From the NCBI GenBank assembly GCA_023954375.1, contig JAMLIC010000050.1, forward strand, positions 1 to 64,000: a stretch of DNA of 64,000 nt, given 5' to 3'. Source of the DNA: Planctomycetota bacterium (GTDB lineage Bacteria; Planctomycetota; J058). The notes below the pieces were generated by a model. That model was not told the DNA's origin, made no database searches, and saw only the letters and a program-made list of their open reading frames with translations. This document shows positions 19,575 to 28,899 of the stretch, in pieces. Within the stretch, counting starts at the first letter, position 1. Each line of letters opens with the position of its first letter. Made by a program: the position numbers and the translations under genes.

Positions 19575-21568
19575 GACCCTGCCCGCCCCTGCAGATCGGC
19601 CCCGTCGTCGCCCAGGCCCTCAGCCGCCGGAGCGCCGCCGCGGGACGCAGCGACGTCGAGGAGCGCGTGGCTCTCCGGCGGGGCGGCAGGCGCGCCCTCG
19701 AGGCGGAGGCGGTGCCAGGCCACGAGCAGCGCGAGCCCCCAGACCTCGAACCCGAGCGCGGCGCCGCTCATGTGGGCGTCGAGGACCCGGCTCACGGCGA
19801 CGGGATCGAGCGCGCCGCACCTCGCGACGGAGGCGGGCGCCAGCAGGTCGCCCACGACCTCGCGCAGCGGCCCCCGGATCCAGGCGTGGATCGGGACGCT
19901 GAACCCCTGCTTCGGCCGATCGGCGATCGCCGGGCCGAACACCTGCCGCGCGGCGGAGCGGAGGAGCCGCTTCGACGCCCCGCCCGGCCCCAGCTTGAGC
20001 GGGGCCGGCAACCCGAGCCCCCAGGTGGCGAGGTCGACGTCCAGGAAGGGGGCGCGGACCTCCAGCGAGTGGGCCATGCTCATCCGGTCCACCTTCGCCA
20101 GGATGTCGTTCGGCAGGTACTCGCTCACGTCGGCCCGCTGGAGGTCCAGCAGCGCGCAGGCGTCGCCGAGCCCGTGGCGGGCGCACAGGGCCTCGAGCGC
20201 CCGCCGGGCCGCCGCGCGCGCCGTGGCGGGCCGGAGCAGGCGCGCCGCCTCCTCGGGGAGCCAGCTGCCGTTCCAGGTGAAGTGGGCGGCGCTCGAGGGG
20301 AGCGCCGACGCGCGCAGGAACCGGGCTGCCTTGTAGGAGGTCGCGACCTTCCGCTCGGCGATCGGGAGCAGCGCGCTCGCGCGGACCAGCGCCCGACGCA
20401 CCGGCAGGGGGAGCCGGCGCACGAACCTGGCGTGCAGCGCGGTCGCCCGATACGTCAGGTACCCGGCGAACACCTCGTCGCCCCCGTCCCCGCCCAGCGC
20501 GACCCTGTGGCCGCGCGCGACGGCCCTCGAGAGCGCGCCGACCGCCAGGGCCGACGAGTCGCCGAGCGGGTCGTCGGCGTGGGCCGCGACGGCGAGCAGG
20601 TCGTCACCCGTCGGCGGCGCCAGCGACACGACCTCGAGGCGCAGGCCCAGGCGGCGCGCCACCTCCTCCGCGGCCGCCCGCTCGCTGAAGCCGCCGCCGG
20701 GCACCTCGAGCACGTACGCGTGGCTGACCCCGCCTTGCCTCGCGGCCGACTCGGCGATGAGCGACGAGTCGAGGCCGCCCGAGAGGAGGACCGCGACGGG
20801 GACGTCGCTCGTCAGCGCGCGGCGGACCGCCGTGTCGAGCCGCGCGCGCAGCTCCTCGAGCGCGGGCCCCTCGTCCGTCGGCCCGGCCCGCTCACACGCC
20901 GGGGGCGTCCAGTAACGACCGCTCGTCACTCGACCGGAGGCGTCATGGACCCGCCACGTGGCCGGCGGCAACCGCTCGACTCCGGCCGCCAGCGTGCGCT
21001 CCCCCGGGACGTAGTTGAGGACGAGGTACTCCCCGAGCGCTCGCTCGTCGAGCTGACGCGAGAACCCTGGCAGGGCCGTGAGCGGCGCCAGCTCGGAGGC
21101 GAAGGCGAGCAGCTCGGGCGTCCTGAGCAGCAGCAGCGGCTTCTCGCCGAAGCGGTCGCGCGCGAGGAAGAGCTCGCCGCGGTCCGCATCCGCGATCGCG
21201 AAGGCGAACGGACCCACGAGCCGTCCTGGCAGGTCACGCCCCCACTCGCGGAACCCGTGCAGCAGCACCTCGGTGTCGCTCATGGTGCGGAACGTGTGCC
21301 CGCGCGCCTCGAGCAGCGCGCGGAGCTCGCGGTGGTTGTAGATCTCCCCGTTGAACGTGACCGCGAGGCCGCCGTCCGGCGTGCACATGGGCTGGTGCCC
21401 CGACTCGGCGTCGATGATCGCGAGCCGCCTGTGCGCCAGGAGGAAGGGCCCGCGCCGCCACTGGCCGCCGTCGTCCGGTCCTCTGTGGAGCAGCAGCTGC
21501 GCCAGGCCCGCCCAGCCGGGGTCAGGGTGCCCCGGGCCGAAGGAGAAGAGCCCGAAGATCCCGCACAT
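19571..21568 (-). CDS. asnB: Class-B asparagine synthetase-like amidotransferase
   Basis: 665 residues. The N-terminal glutamine amidotransferase domain starts MCGIFG with the catalytic Cys2 and has HRGPDD and FNGEIYN. The synthetase domain has the PP-loop SGGLDSS and GGDGGDEVFAGY. It uses glutamine nitrogen to amidate a carboxylate after adenylation. In sugar clusters such enzymes (WbpS-like) amidate uronic acids on the growing polymer, which is more likely here than free asparagine synthesis, since neighbours on both sides are cell-surface genes. The start shares one base with the upstream stop (TGATG). The last ~20 residues are acidic and low-complexity. Confidence 0.9.
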   Translation of the reverse strand: MCGIFGLFSFGPGHPDPGWAGLAQLLLHRGPDDGGQWRRGPFLLAHRRLAIIDAESGHQPMCTPDGGLAVTFNGEIYNHRELRALLEARGHTFRTMSDTEVLLHGFREWGRDLPGRLVGPFAFAIADADRGELFLARDRFGEKPLLLLRTPELLAFASELAPLTALPGFSRQLDERALGEYLVLNYVPGERTLAAGVERLPPATWRVHDASGRVTSGRYWTPPACERAGPTDEGPALEELRARLDTAVRRALTSDVPVAVLLSGGLDSSLIAESAARQGGVSHAYVLEVPGGGFSERAAAEEVARRLGLRLEVVSLAPPTGDDLLAVAAHADDPLGDSSALAVGALSRAVARGHRVALGGDGGDEVFAGYLTYRATALHARFVRRLPLPVRRALVRASALLPIAERKVATSYKAARFLRASALPSSAAHFTWNGSWLPEEAARLLRPATARAAARRALEALCARHGLGDACALLDLQRADVSEYLPNDILAKVDRMSMAHSLEVRAPFLDVDLATWGLGLPAPLKLGPGGASKRLLRSAARQVFGPAIADRPKQGFSVPIHAWIRGPLREVVGDLLAPASVARCGALDPVAVSRVLDAHMSGAALGFEVWGLALLVAWHRLRLEGAPAAPPESHALLDVAASRGGAPAAEGLGDDGADLQGRAGS

Positions 21569-22611
21569 CAGCCGCGCTCGTCCGGGGCACCCGCGCGCTG
21601 GACCTTGGCCGCCAGCTCGCGCCGCAGGACGTACGTGCGCTGGCCCGAGTGGGCGTAGTGGACCCGGATGAGGATCTCCGCGAGGATCCCCGTGAGGATG
21701 AGCTGGAGCCCGGCCAGGATGAGCATGACCGCCATGAGGAACCAACCGCTGCGCTCGCGCACCATGGCGACGCCGTGGACGAACGAGAGCGCCACGAGCG
21801 TCGCGACGATCGCCGCGCCGACGGACGAGACGAGCAGCCCGAGCTTCCCGAACGCGCGCATGGGTCGATCGAGGTAGCGGACCAGGAACCAGAGCAGGAT
21901 GATGTCCAGGAACACGCCGACCGTGCGTCCCAGGCCGTACTTGCTGCGCCCGTGCGGTCGCTCGACGTTCTCGATGGGGAGCTCGGCGATCCTGGCGCCG
22001 CACAGGGCCCCGAGCACGGGGACGTAGCGGTGGGACTCGCCGAACAGGCGGAGCCGCGCCGTGAGGTCCGCCCGGTAGGCGCGGAAGGTCGTCCCGACGT
22101 CGTGGATCGTGAGCCCCGAGACCGCGCGGATCAGCGCGTTGGCCGCCCGTGACGGGAGCCGCCGGAGGAGCCCCTCGCGGCGGGCGTGGCGCCAGCCGCA
22201 CACCATGTCGAAGCCCTCGTCGAGCCGCCGCAGGAACGCGGGGATCTCCTCCGGGAAGTGCTGGAGGTCCGCGTCCATCGTGATGATGACCTCTCCCCTG
22301 GCGGCGTCGAGGCCCGCCTGGAGCGCCGCGGTCTGGCCGTAGTTCCGGCTCAGCTCCAGCACGCGCACCCGCGGGTCGCGCTCCGCGCACGCGGCCATGA
22401 TCTGGAGGGAGGCATCGCGGCTCCCGTCATCGACCAGGATGAGCTCGAACCTGCGCTCGCCCTCGAGCGCGTCGGCCACCCGCAGCACGCGGTCGACGAA
22501 CTCGCCGATCGCGTGCGCCTCGTCATGGACGGGCGCGATCACGCTCACGAGCGGGGGCGGCGGCGCGCTCAGACGGTCGCCTCCCGCCGAGCGACGAAGC
22601 GGCTCGCCCAC
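21568..22611 (-). CDS. GT2 polyprenyl-phosphate sugar transferase (DPM1/ArnC-like)
   Basis: 347 residues. GT-A fold with VSVIAPVHDEA, ILVDDGSRDAS, and the metal-binding MDADLQHFPEEIP; two C-terminal membrane helices near 245-270 and 280-310 (WFLMAVMLILAGLQLILTGI). This layout is that of enzymes loading a sugar from a nucleotide onto undecaprenyl phosphate, as DPM1, GtrB or ArnC do. The GTG at 22611 overlaps the preceding methyltransferase gene by about 40 bp; no better start with a ribosome site is seen, so the first ~20 residues are uncertain. Confidence 0.88.
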   Translation of the reverse strand: MGEPLRRSAGGDRLSAPPPPLVSVIAPVHDEAHAIGEFVDRVLRVADALEGERRFELILVDDGSRDASLQIMAACAERDPRVRVLELSRNYGQTAALQAGLDAARGEVIITMDADLQHFPEEIPAFLRRLDEGFDMVCGWRHARREGLLRRLPSRAANALIRAVSGLTIHDVGTTFRAYRADLTARLRLFGESHRYVPVLGALCGARIAELPIENVERPHGRSKYGLGRTVGVFLDIILLWFLVRYLDRPMRAFGKLGLLVSSVGAAIVATLVALSFVHGVAMVRERSGWFLMAVMLILAGLQLILTGILAEILIRVHYAHSGQRTYVLRRELAAKVQRAGAPDERG

Positions 22612-23546
22612 CCCAGCCGGCGGATGACGGGGACGCGCTCGAGCGCCGCGTCGAGCCCCAGCAGGGCGCGACCGAGGAGGCGGCTCCGCGCTCCCTCCAG
22701 CAAGGGGAGCAGGTCGGTGTTCCCCATGAGCGGGTAGGCGACGAACCCGAACACGTCGTAGGTGGCGAGCCGCAGCCCGTGGGGGGCCATGGCCAGCTCG
22801 AGCTCGCCGCGGGTGAACCCGTCCTCATCGGGGTCGTGCCCCTGGGAGGTGGAGCGCGAGTACTGCCAGCGCCGCACGCGGCGGACGAGCGGGTGGTCGT
22901 TGGCGGGCTCGGACGCGACGAGGACCCCGCCCGGGCGCAGCACGCGGGCGACCTCTCGGAGGATCCGGGCCAGCTCGGGGCGGGCGTGGTGGAGCCCGCC
23001 GATGATCACGACCGCCGAGGCGCCGCCGGCCGCGACCGGCAGCGCGGTCGCGTCCCCCACGGCGACGGTGACCCGCCGGTCGTGCGCGAGGTCGCGGGCG
23101 GCGACCTGCGCGGCCTCCGGGTCGCGGTCGACCGCGAGCGCGGCGCGGACCCAGGGCGGCAGGCGTCGCGAGAGCTCGCCCTCGCCGCACATGAGCTCCA
23201 CCAGCGCGCCGCCGTCGCGTGGCACCTCCGCCAGGAGGCGATCGACCCAGGCGTCGTAGTACATCCGGGTGAGGACGCAGGCGCGCCTGACCCGCGAGTA
23301 GTCGTCGCGCGCGCGCGAGCGCTCCGCGCGCGCCGAGCGCGCGGCCTCCCAGCCATCGGGGTCGAGGAAGACCGGCACCCCCTCGTGGACGGGGAACGCG
23401 CGCCCGCAGGCCTCGCAGCGGAGCGGGCCGCTGCCCAGCGGACCGTGGCAGCTCGGGCACACGAGCTCGAAGGCACGACCCAGGCTCTCGCCGACCGGCG
23501 GGGTGTCAGCAGACTTGCTCGTCGTCACGTGCGCTTCGCGGCTCAT
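22569..23546 (-). CDS. SAM-dependent methyltransferase with zinc-ribbon N-terminus
   Basis: 325 residues from the ATG at 23546. A Trm112-like ribbon (CPSC...CEAC) occupies about 29-47, followed by HEGVPVFLD, a motif usual before methyltransferases of this group. The catalytic core has LVELMCGEGELS (motif I) and IIGGLHHARPELARILREV. A TTG at 23573 could add nine residues. In this cluster the likely target is a sugar hydroxyl or a carboxylate on the polymer; that is inference from neighbours. Confidence 0.82.
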   Translation of the reverse strand: MSREAHVTTSKSADTPPVGESLGRAFELVCPSCHGPLGSGPLRCEACGRAFPVHEGVPVFLDPDGWEAARSARAERSRARDDYSRVRRACVLTRMYYDAWVDRLLAEVPRDGGALVELMCGEGELSRRLPPWVRAALAVDRDPEAAQVAARDLAHDRRVTVAVGDATALPVAAGGASAVVIIGGLHHARPELARILREVARVLRPGGVLVASEPANDHPLVRRVRRWQYSRSTSQGHDPDEDGFTRGELELAMAPHGLRLATYDVFGFVAYPLMGNTDLLPLLEGARSRLLGRALLGLDAALERVPVIRRLGWASRFVARREATV

Positions 23547-23589
23547 GGTAGAGGACGGGTCCGTGGGCGACAACCGCCGCGCCAGGGCG

Positions 23590-23781
23590 TCAGAAGACGT
23601 ACGGGCGGGAGAAGAACCGGTCCAGCGCCTCCCGGAGCGCGGCGAGGACCGGCGCGCGGCGCTCGATGCGCGTGAACGAGGCGCCCACGCGGAAGTGGAA
23701 GCACCACACGAGCAGCACCAGCACGACCCAGGAGAGCGCGGCGCGCTGCGTCCACCGGCTCGTCGACTGCGTGTCGCTCAT
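23590..23781 (-). CDS. 63-residue single-pass membrane microprotein
   Basis: Too small for many gene finders but well placed: its ATG overlaps the acyltransferase stop (ATGA) and a methyltransferase follows 43 bp after its stop. The protein has a polar N-terminus, one membrane helix (residues 15-30, ALSWVVLVLLVWCFHF) and a basic C-terminal tail with RIERR and ALREALDRFF. No family is recognised. It may be an accessory or regulatory subunit of a neighbouring membrane enzyme. Confidence 0.55.
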   Translation of the reverse strand: MSDTQSTSRWTQRAALSWVVLVLLVWCFHFRVGASFTRIERRAPVLAALREALDRFFSRPYVF

Positions 23782-24290
23782 CGCGCTCCGATGACGCGGG
23801 CGGGCACCCCGGCGACGATCGCGCCGGCAGGCACGTCCCGGGTCACGACGGCGCCCGCGCCGACCTGCGCGCCGCGGCCGACCGTCACGCCGGGGAGGAT
23901 GATCGCCCCGACCCCGATGTCGCAACCATCGTCCAGGTGGATGGGGGCGAAGGCGAGCTCACCGCTCATGATCGGGGCGCCGGCGTCCTCCGGGAAGCGG
24001 TGGGAGGAGGTGAGGAGCCGCGCGCCCGGGCCGAGCCCCACCCGGGCGCCGATGACGATCCCCCCCGCCGAGTGGAGGAAGCACTGCTGGCCGATCCAGG
24101 CGCCGTCCCCGATCACGAGCCGGTTGCGGTGGTAGGCCTTGAGGATCGCCTGGTGACCGACGTAGACGTCGTCGCCGATCTCCACGTTCTCGGGGTGGAA
24201 GACCAGGGCCCCCTCCTCGAAGACGACGCCCTGGCCGCAGCGGGCGAGGTCCTCGGGCCGGAACCGGCCGCTCCCGTGCGAGCGCGCCAT
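23778..24290 (-). CDS. Hexapeptide-repeat acyltransferase
   Basis: 170 residues of left-handed beta-helix repeats: IGDDVYVG, IGDGAWIG, IGARVGLG, IGVGAIILPGVTVGRG, VGAGAVVT. The usual catalytic histidine region is LTSSHRFPED. It should transfer an acetyl (or related acyl) group from acyl-CoA to a sugar hydroxyl or amine, as WbbJ, NodL or VatD relatives do. It overlaps the GT4 gene upstream (TGATG) and the microprotein downstream (ATGA), so all three are translationally linked. Confidence 0.87.
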   Translation of the reverse strand: MARSHGSGRFRPEDLARCGQGVVFEEGALVFHPENVEIGDDVYVGHQAILKAYHRNRLVIGDGAWIGQQCFLHSAGGIVIGARVGLGPGARLLTSSHRFPEDAGAPIMSGELAFAPIHLDDGCDIGVGAIILPGVTVGRGAQVGAGAVVTRDVPAGAIVAGVPARVIGAR

Positions 24291-25492
24291 CAGCGCCCCC
24301 GCGGCCCGCGGACCGACGCGTAGAGCGCCGCCGTCCGGGCGGCCACGGCCGACCAGGAGAAGCGCTCGGAGACGGTGCGGCGCGCGTTCGCTCCGATTCG
24401 CGCCCGTCGGGCGTCGTCGTCGAGCAGCCCGATCAGCTCCTGCGCCAGGGCCTCGGGCCGCCCGGCCTCGACGATCACCAGGTTCTCGCCGCTCTGGAGC
24501 ACCCCCGGTCCGTAGGAGTCGACGTTCGCGGCGGCGAGGATCGTCCTGCCGAGGCTCATGGCCTCGAGCGACGCCACGCCGAGCGACGTCCTCGACGGCT
24601 CGTCCTGGTTGAGCCAGTGCGCCTCGAGCTCCGCCAGCCCCAGCAGCGCGGAGACCTGGCGCCGCGGCTGCGCCCCGGTGAACACCACGTGGCCGTTCAG
24701 CCCGAGCGACCGCGCCAGCCGCACCGGGCTCGGGTCGGCCACGTCGCCCACGATCACGAGCGTCGCCTCCGGGACCGCCGCCACGACGCGCGGGAAGGCG
24801 CGGAGCAGGTCCGCGCGGTTGCGCAGCGCGTGGACGTGCCCGACCGAGAGGACCACGCGCTTGCCGCGCAGCCCGAACTCGTCGCGCGCCCGCTCCACCT
24901 CGTCGTCGGCCGCCGGGTCGAGCTGCACGCCGTAGGGGATGATCTCGCCCTCGCGCCCGAACCGGCTGCGGAGGTAGGCCTGCACGTTCACGTCGGGACA
25001 CACGACCGCGCTCGCCTGCGCCAGCACTCGCGGACCCAGGAGGAGGCGGTCCGGCAGGCGGAGGAGGAGGTCGTAGGCGCGGTTCGGGTGGCGGATGATC
25101 GTGTGGAGCGTCACCACCATGGGCACCCCGAGCGCCCGCGAGACCGCGGCCCCGCCGAGCGCCAGGTCGAACATGTGGTTGTGGACGTGGATGACCTCGG
25201 CCCCGTGTCGCTCGACGAGCGCCCGCAGCCTGCGCCGGTTCGCCGGGGTCTGGGTGACGCTCAGCCAGGGGAAGTTCAGCGCGATCCCCATCGCGGGCAG
25301 CCGCACGGCGGGCAGGCGGTGGATCGTCACCCCGCCCTCGGTCGCCTGCTCGGGCGCGTCGGGGGAGAGCCGCGCCGTGATGACCAGCACCTCGTGGCCC
25401 TGCGCGGCGAGCGCGCGGGCGAGCCCCTCGCACTGGGTGGCGGAGCCGCTCACCACCGGCGCGAAGAGGTTCGACAGCATGCAGATCTTCAT
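24290..25492 (-). CDS. GT4-family glycosyltransferase
   Basis: 400 residues with a GT-B fold. The N-terminus has the glycine-rich loop FAPVVSGSATQCEGLARAL and HVHNHMFDL; the C-terminal nucleotide-sugar site is EPSRTSLGVASLEAMSLGR, where the E-x7-E of GT4 enzymes reads as T-to-E in an atypical form. Sugar donor and acceptor are unknown. ATG at 25492 follows a GGGAG. Upstream, the entire 398-bp gap to the epimerase gene consists of repeat copies, so expression depends on read-through or a promoter within them. Confidence 0.88.
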   Translation of the reverse strand: MKICMLSNLFAPVVSGSATQCEGLARALAAQGHEVLVITARLSPDAPEQATEGGVTIHRLPAVRLPAMGIALNFPWLSVTQTPANRRRLRALVERHGAEVIHVHNHMFDLALGGAAVSRALGVPMVVTLHTIIRHPNRAYDLLLRLPDRLLLGPRVLAQASAVVCPDVNVQAYLRSRFGREGEIIPYGVQLDPAADDEVERARDEFGLRGKRVVLSVGHVHALRNRADLLRAFPRVVAAVPEATLVIVGDVADPSPVRLARSLGLNGHVVFTGAQPRRQVSALLGLAELEAHWLNQDEPSRTSLGVASLEAMSLGRTILAAANVDSYGPGVLQSGENLVIVEAGRPEALAQELIGLLDDDARRARIGANARRTVSERFSWSAVAARTAALYASVRGPRGR

Positions 25493-25514
25493 GCGCTCCC
25501 GAGGATTATCACAC

Positions 25515-25893
25515 GGGGAGGCGCGGAACGGGCCGAACGGCGTCGCCGCCAGAGCGAGCGATGGGGAGGCGCGGAAGGGGCCAAACGCCGTCGCCCGGGC
25601 ACTCGCGCCGATCGCGCCCCCCTCGCGAGCGCCGCTGCACGTCGTCGACCCGCCAGAGCGAGCGATGGGGAGGCGCGGAAGGGGCCAAGCGCCGTCGCCC
25701 GGGCGCTCGCGCCGATCGCGCCCCCCTCGCGAGCGCATCACTCCTCGCAGGCAGGCGCGGAAGGGGCCAAACGCCGTCGCCCGGGCACTCGCGCCGATCG
25801 CGCCCCCCTCGCGAGCGCATCACTCATCGCAGGTCGCCCGGGCGCTCGCGCCGATCGCGCCCCCCTCGCGAGCGCATCACTCATCGCAGGTCA
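25515..25893 (-). repeat. Array of complete and partial module B repeats
   Basis: Fills the 398 bp between the epimerase stop and the GT4 start. Reading the minus strand there are two 3'-truncated or fused copies (25893-25834 and 25833-25753), two nearly full copies (25745-25651 and about 25634-25547), and a 5'-truncated end piece (25546-25515). The first copy begins with the stop codon TGA of the epimerase gene. Joints between partial copies fall inside the module, as expected from recombination or slippage between repeats. Confidence 0.85.
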
Positions 25894-26853
25894 GAGGCGC
25901 GCCCGGTAGTACTCCGCCGTGCGGCGGATCCCCTCCTCGAGCGAGACGCGGGCCTCGAAGCCGATCAGCTCCCGCGCCTTCTTCACCGAGGGGACGCGGA
26001 GCTCCACGTCCACGTAGTCCTTGCGCACGAACCTGATCTCGGAGCTCGATCCGAGCACGCGCACGACCGTGTTCGCCAGCCCGTAGATCGTCTCGACGCT
26101 GCGGACGCTCCCGATGTTGAAGGACTCGCCCACCGCGCGCGGATGCCGCGCCGCCAGGAGCACCGCCTCGATCATGTCGTCGACGTAGCACCAGGCCCTG
26201 ATCTGCGTGCCGTCGCCGTGGATCTCCAGCGGCTCGTTCCGGATCGCGCGGTTCACGAAGGTGCGCAGCGCGCCCTCGCCGACCTGCCCTGGCCCGTAGA
26301 TGTTGAACGGGCGCAGCACGACGGCCGGCAGGCGTCGCTCCTTCCAGTAGGCGATCGCGAGGTGCTCCTCGGCGAGCTTGCTCACGGCGTAGGTCCAGCG
26401 GGCCTCCCCCACCGCGCCGATCACGGTCCGATCGCTCTCGGACGAGCTCAGCGCGTGCTGGCCGAACACCTCGCTCGTCGAGAAGCAGATCACCCGCTCG
26501 CATCCCGGCAGCTCGGCCGCGAACTCGAGCGTGTTGGCCGAGCCGACCATGTTCACGCGCATGGTCGTGATCGGGCTCTTGATCACCGTGTCGATCCCGG
26601 CGATCCCCGCCAGGTGGAACACCATGGTGGCGCCGTCCATGGCGCTGCGCAGGTGCTCGCGGTCGAGGACGTCGCCCTTGACCGCCTCGAGGTTCGGGTG
26701 CCCCCGGTGCGGGCTCGCCGAGAGGGCGTCGCGGGCGAACGTGTCGTAGACGACGACGCGGTTGCGCTCCACGAGCCGCCCGACCAGCGTCGAGCCGATG
26801 AACCCGGCCCCCCCCGTGATGAAGATCCTGTGCCCCTCGAGCTCGAGCGTCAT
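25891..26853 (-). CDS. NAD-dependent sugar epimerase/dehydratase (extended SDR)
   Basis: 320 residues with the Rossmann motif ITGGAGFIGSTL, HLAGIAGID, the active-site Y-x3-K in YAVSK, and LRPFNIYGPGQ. These place it among UDP-glucose 4-epimerase or GDP/dTDP-sugar dehydratase relatives; the exact sugar cannot be told. ATG at 26853 overlaps the stop of the upstream membrane gene (ATGA). An upstream in-frame GTG-type extension would overlap that gene more and is unlikely. The stop codon starts a repeat array. Confidence 0.88.
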   Translation of the reverse strand: MTLELEGHRIFITGGAGFIGSTLVGRLVERNRVVVYDTFARDALSASPHRGHPNLEAVKGDVLDREHLRSAMDGATMVFHLAGIAGIDTVIKSPITTMRVNMVGSANTLEFAAELPGCERVICFSTSEVFGQHALSSSESDRTVIGAVGEARWTYAVSKLAEEHLAIAYWKERRLPAVVLRPFNIYGPGQVGEGALRTFVNRAIRNEPLEIHGDGTQIRAWCYVDDMIEAVLLAARHPRAVGESFNIGSVRSVETIYGLANTVVRVLGSSSEIRFVRKDYVDVELRVPSVKKARELIGFEARVSLEEGIRRTAEYYRARL

Positions 26854-28850
26854 CGCGGCACCACCTCCCAGATCCCGGGCCGCGCCTCGACGCACACCAC
26901 CCGCGGGTCCGGCGCCCCGGGGCCGGGTCGAAGCGCGAAGAGCGTCAGCGGGGTCCCGGCCAGCGCGGTCTCGGAGACCTGGAGCCAGGCCGGCGCGAGG
27001 CCCGGATCAGGTGTGACCTGGAGCCGCGGCAGGTGCGTGGAGCGGTCCAGGACCAGCGCCCGCGCGCCGAGCTCGTGCAGCCGCGACCAGAGCGTGACCG
27101 CGTCCTCCGCCGCGAAGACCCGCTCCGCCTCGTCGGGCCGCAGGGCGCACTGGAGCCGCGTGGCGTCGTGGTCGTAGCCGTCATAGCTGGCGAGCAGCCA
27201 GCGCTCGCCGGGCGCGACGTGCTCGCGCACCCAGCGCGCGACGACGGCGCGCGCCCCCCCCTCGCCCTCGAGATGGGAGCGGCGCACGGCCGCGGAGACC
27301 ATGCGGTAGTCGACCACCGTGAGGCCCAGGACGGCGAGGGCGGCGGCAGGTGCCCCGACGCGCAGGAGCGGCAGCGTCGGCGCGGCGGCGAGCCGCTCGG
27401 CCACCCAGGCCACGCCGACGAGCCCGACGAGGAGGGGGGGGAAGACGTACCGCGGGGCCAGGATCGAGGGTCTGGCCGCCACCCACGCCGCCAGGGCGAC
27501 CGCCGCCGCGCCGGTCACGACCCACAGCTCGCGTCGGGCGGGCGGGCCGCCCCGGCGGCAGAGCAGCGCCAGCGGCGCGAACGCGGCCACGAGCGGGGAG
27601 AGGTTCCCGTACTGCATGGGGTACTTCCCGAACACGAGGGCCAGCGGGTAGGTCGCCACGATCCAGCGCGTGTTCTCCGGCGAGTACCACTCCTGCGCGA
27701 ACAGCGCTCGCACCCGGAGCACCGCCGCCGGGTCGCCGAACACCAGCCAGTTCTTGAGCGCGAGCGGCGCGAGGCCGACGGCGGTCCAGCCGACGCCGAC
27801 CAGGGCCGCCGCGACCACCCGCCGGGCGCGCTCCCCGGCCGGCGCCGGCGCCGGCGCGACGCGCCAGAGCGCGATCAGCGCGAGCAGCGGCGCGAGCACG
27901 GCCGCGTGCGAGAGCTTGGCCGCGATCGACAGCCCGGCGAAGAGCCCCGCGAGCGCGAGGGCGCGTCGCCCGACCGGCTCGGCCTCGAGCGCCCAGGAGA
28001 CCGCCGCGATCCCGAGCGCCGCGGCCAGGAGCTCGGACTTTCCCGAGTAGAGCACGTTGAGGATCGCGCTCGAGCTGAGGAGCAGCGCCAGCGCCATGAT
28101 GCGGCCGCGGGTCCCCAGGCCGACCTGCGCGCAGAGCCACGTGAGCGCCAACGCGAGCGAGGCGAGCGCGGTCCAGGAGAGCGCCTTCGCGCCCAGCTCA
28201 CCGTGCAGCAGGTAGCCGAGGGCGAAGTGCATCTCCGTGGCGAACCCGATGCGGGCGAACTGCTCGTACTCCGGGAGGAGCGTGAACCGATGGGTCTCGG
28301 CCACCAGCTTCGCCTGCGCGAGGTAGTAGGCGAGCGCGTCGCCCTCGGGGGGGTGCGCGGTGAGGAAGAGGCACCACAGGAGCAGCGCCGCGAGCGCCCC
28401 CGCGAGCAGCTGCCAGCAGGGCGCCTCCTCGCGCAGCTGGGCGAGCACGCGCGCCGCGCCGCGGCGCGCGTGCCGCGCCACCTCGCGGGCGGCCCGCCAG
28501 CCAGGCAGGGCGGCGGCGAGCGTGGTGAGCAGCGCGGCCGTCGGGGTGAACGCCTCGAGCGCGGCCTGCGTCTGCCAGAGCGCCCCCAGGAGCCCCTGGC
28601 CCAGGACCAGCGCGGAGGCGAGCAGGCCCGCCGCGGGACGGGGCGCCCAGCCTTCGGCCCGCACCCCCAGCAGCGACAGCGCCCCTGCGCCCACGCACAA
28701 GCAGGCGGCCGCGTGGGCGGCCAGGAGGGCGAGCGCCCCGGCGAGCTCGACCCGGCGCGCCAGGAGGAGGACGAGCTCGGTCGCGGCCCAGACCACGGGG
28801 AGGATCGTGAGCAACCTACCAGCCAACGACGTTCGCTCCGGATGCGCCAC
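26850..28850 (-). CDS. Large polytopic membrane protein, GT-C glycosyltransferase-like
   Basis: 666 residues with about 13 hydrophobic helices and a soluble C-terminal ~130 residues. The layout (many helices, then a soluble domain) and the loop containing HPPEGDALAYYLAQAKLV, which follows the second group of helices, resemble ArnT/PMT-type GT-C enzymes that use polyprenyl-phosphate sugars; an acidic D in the first long extracytoplasmic loop fits their catalytic site. The assignment rests on topology. GTG at 28850 follows a TATACT element 23 bp upstream, so the gene may have its own promoter inside the operon. Confidence 0.65.
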   Translation of the reverse strand: MAHPERTSLAGRLLTILPVVWAATELVLLLARRVELAGALALLAAHAAACLCVGAGALSLLGVRAEGWAPRPAAGLLASALVLGQGLLGALWQTQAALEAFTPTAALLTTLAAALPGWRAAREVARHARRGAARVLAQLREEAPCWQLLAGALAALLLWCLFLTAHPPEGDALAYYLAQAKLVAETHRFTLLPEYEQFARIGFATEMHFALGYLLHGELGAKALSWTALASLALALTWLCAQVGLGTRGRIMALALLLSSSAILNVLYSGKSELLAAALGIAAVSWALEAEPVGRRALALAGLFAGLSIAAKLSHAAVLAPLLALIALWRVAPAPAPAGERARRVVAAALVGVGWTAVGLAPLALKNWLVFGDPAAVLRVRALFAQEWYSPENTRWIVATYPLALVFGKYPMQYGNLSPLVAAFAPLALLCRRGGPPARRELWVVTGAAAVALAAWVAARPSILAPRYVFPPLLVGLVGVAWVAERLAAAPTLPLLRVGAPAAALAVLGLTVVDYRMVSAAVRRSHLEGEGGARAVVARWVREHVAPGERWLLASYDGYDHDATRLQCALRPDEAERVFAAEDAVTLWSRLHELGARALVLDRSTHLPRLQVTPDPGLAPAWLQVSETALAGTPLTLFALRPGPGAPDPRVVCVEARPGIWEVVPR

Positions 28851-28873
28851 GTGCTCCGAGGCCGCCGCGCGCG

Positions 28874-28879
28874 AGTATA
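28874..28879 (-). promoter_or_regulatory. Candidate -10 (TATACT) within the polysaccharide operon
   Basis: TATACT on the minus strand in the short gap between the GT2 stop and the GT-C-like start. The -35 region is poor (TGAGTG at 17 bp). Confidence 0.35.
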
Positions 28880-28899
28880 CGCCCAGCCCTCGCCTGCAC

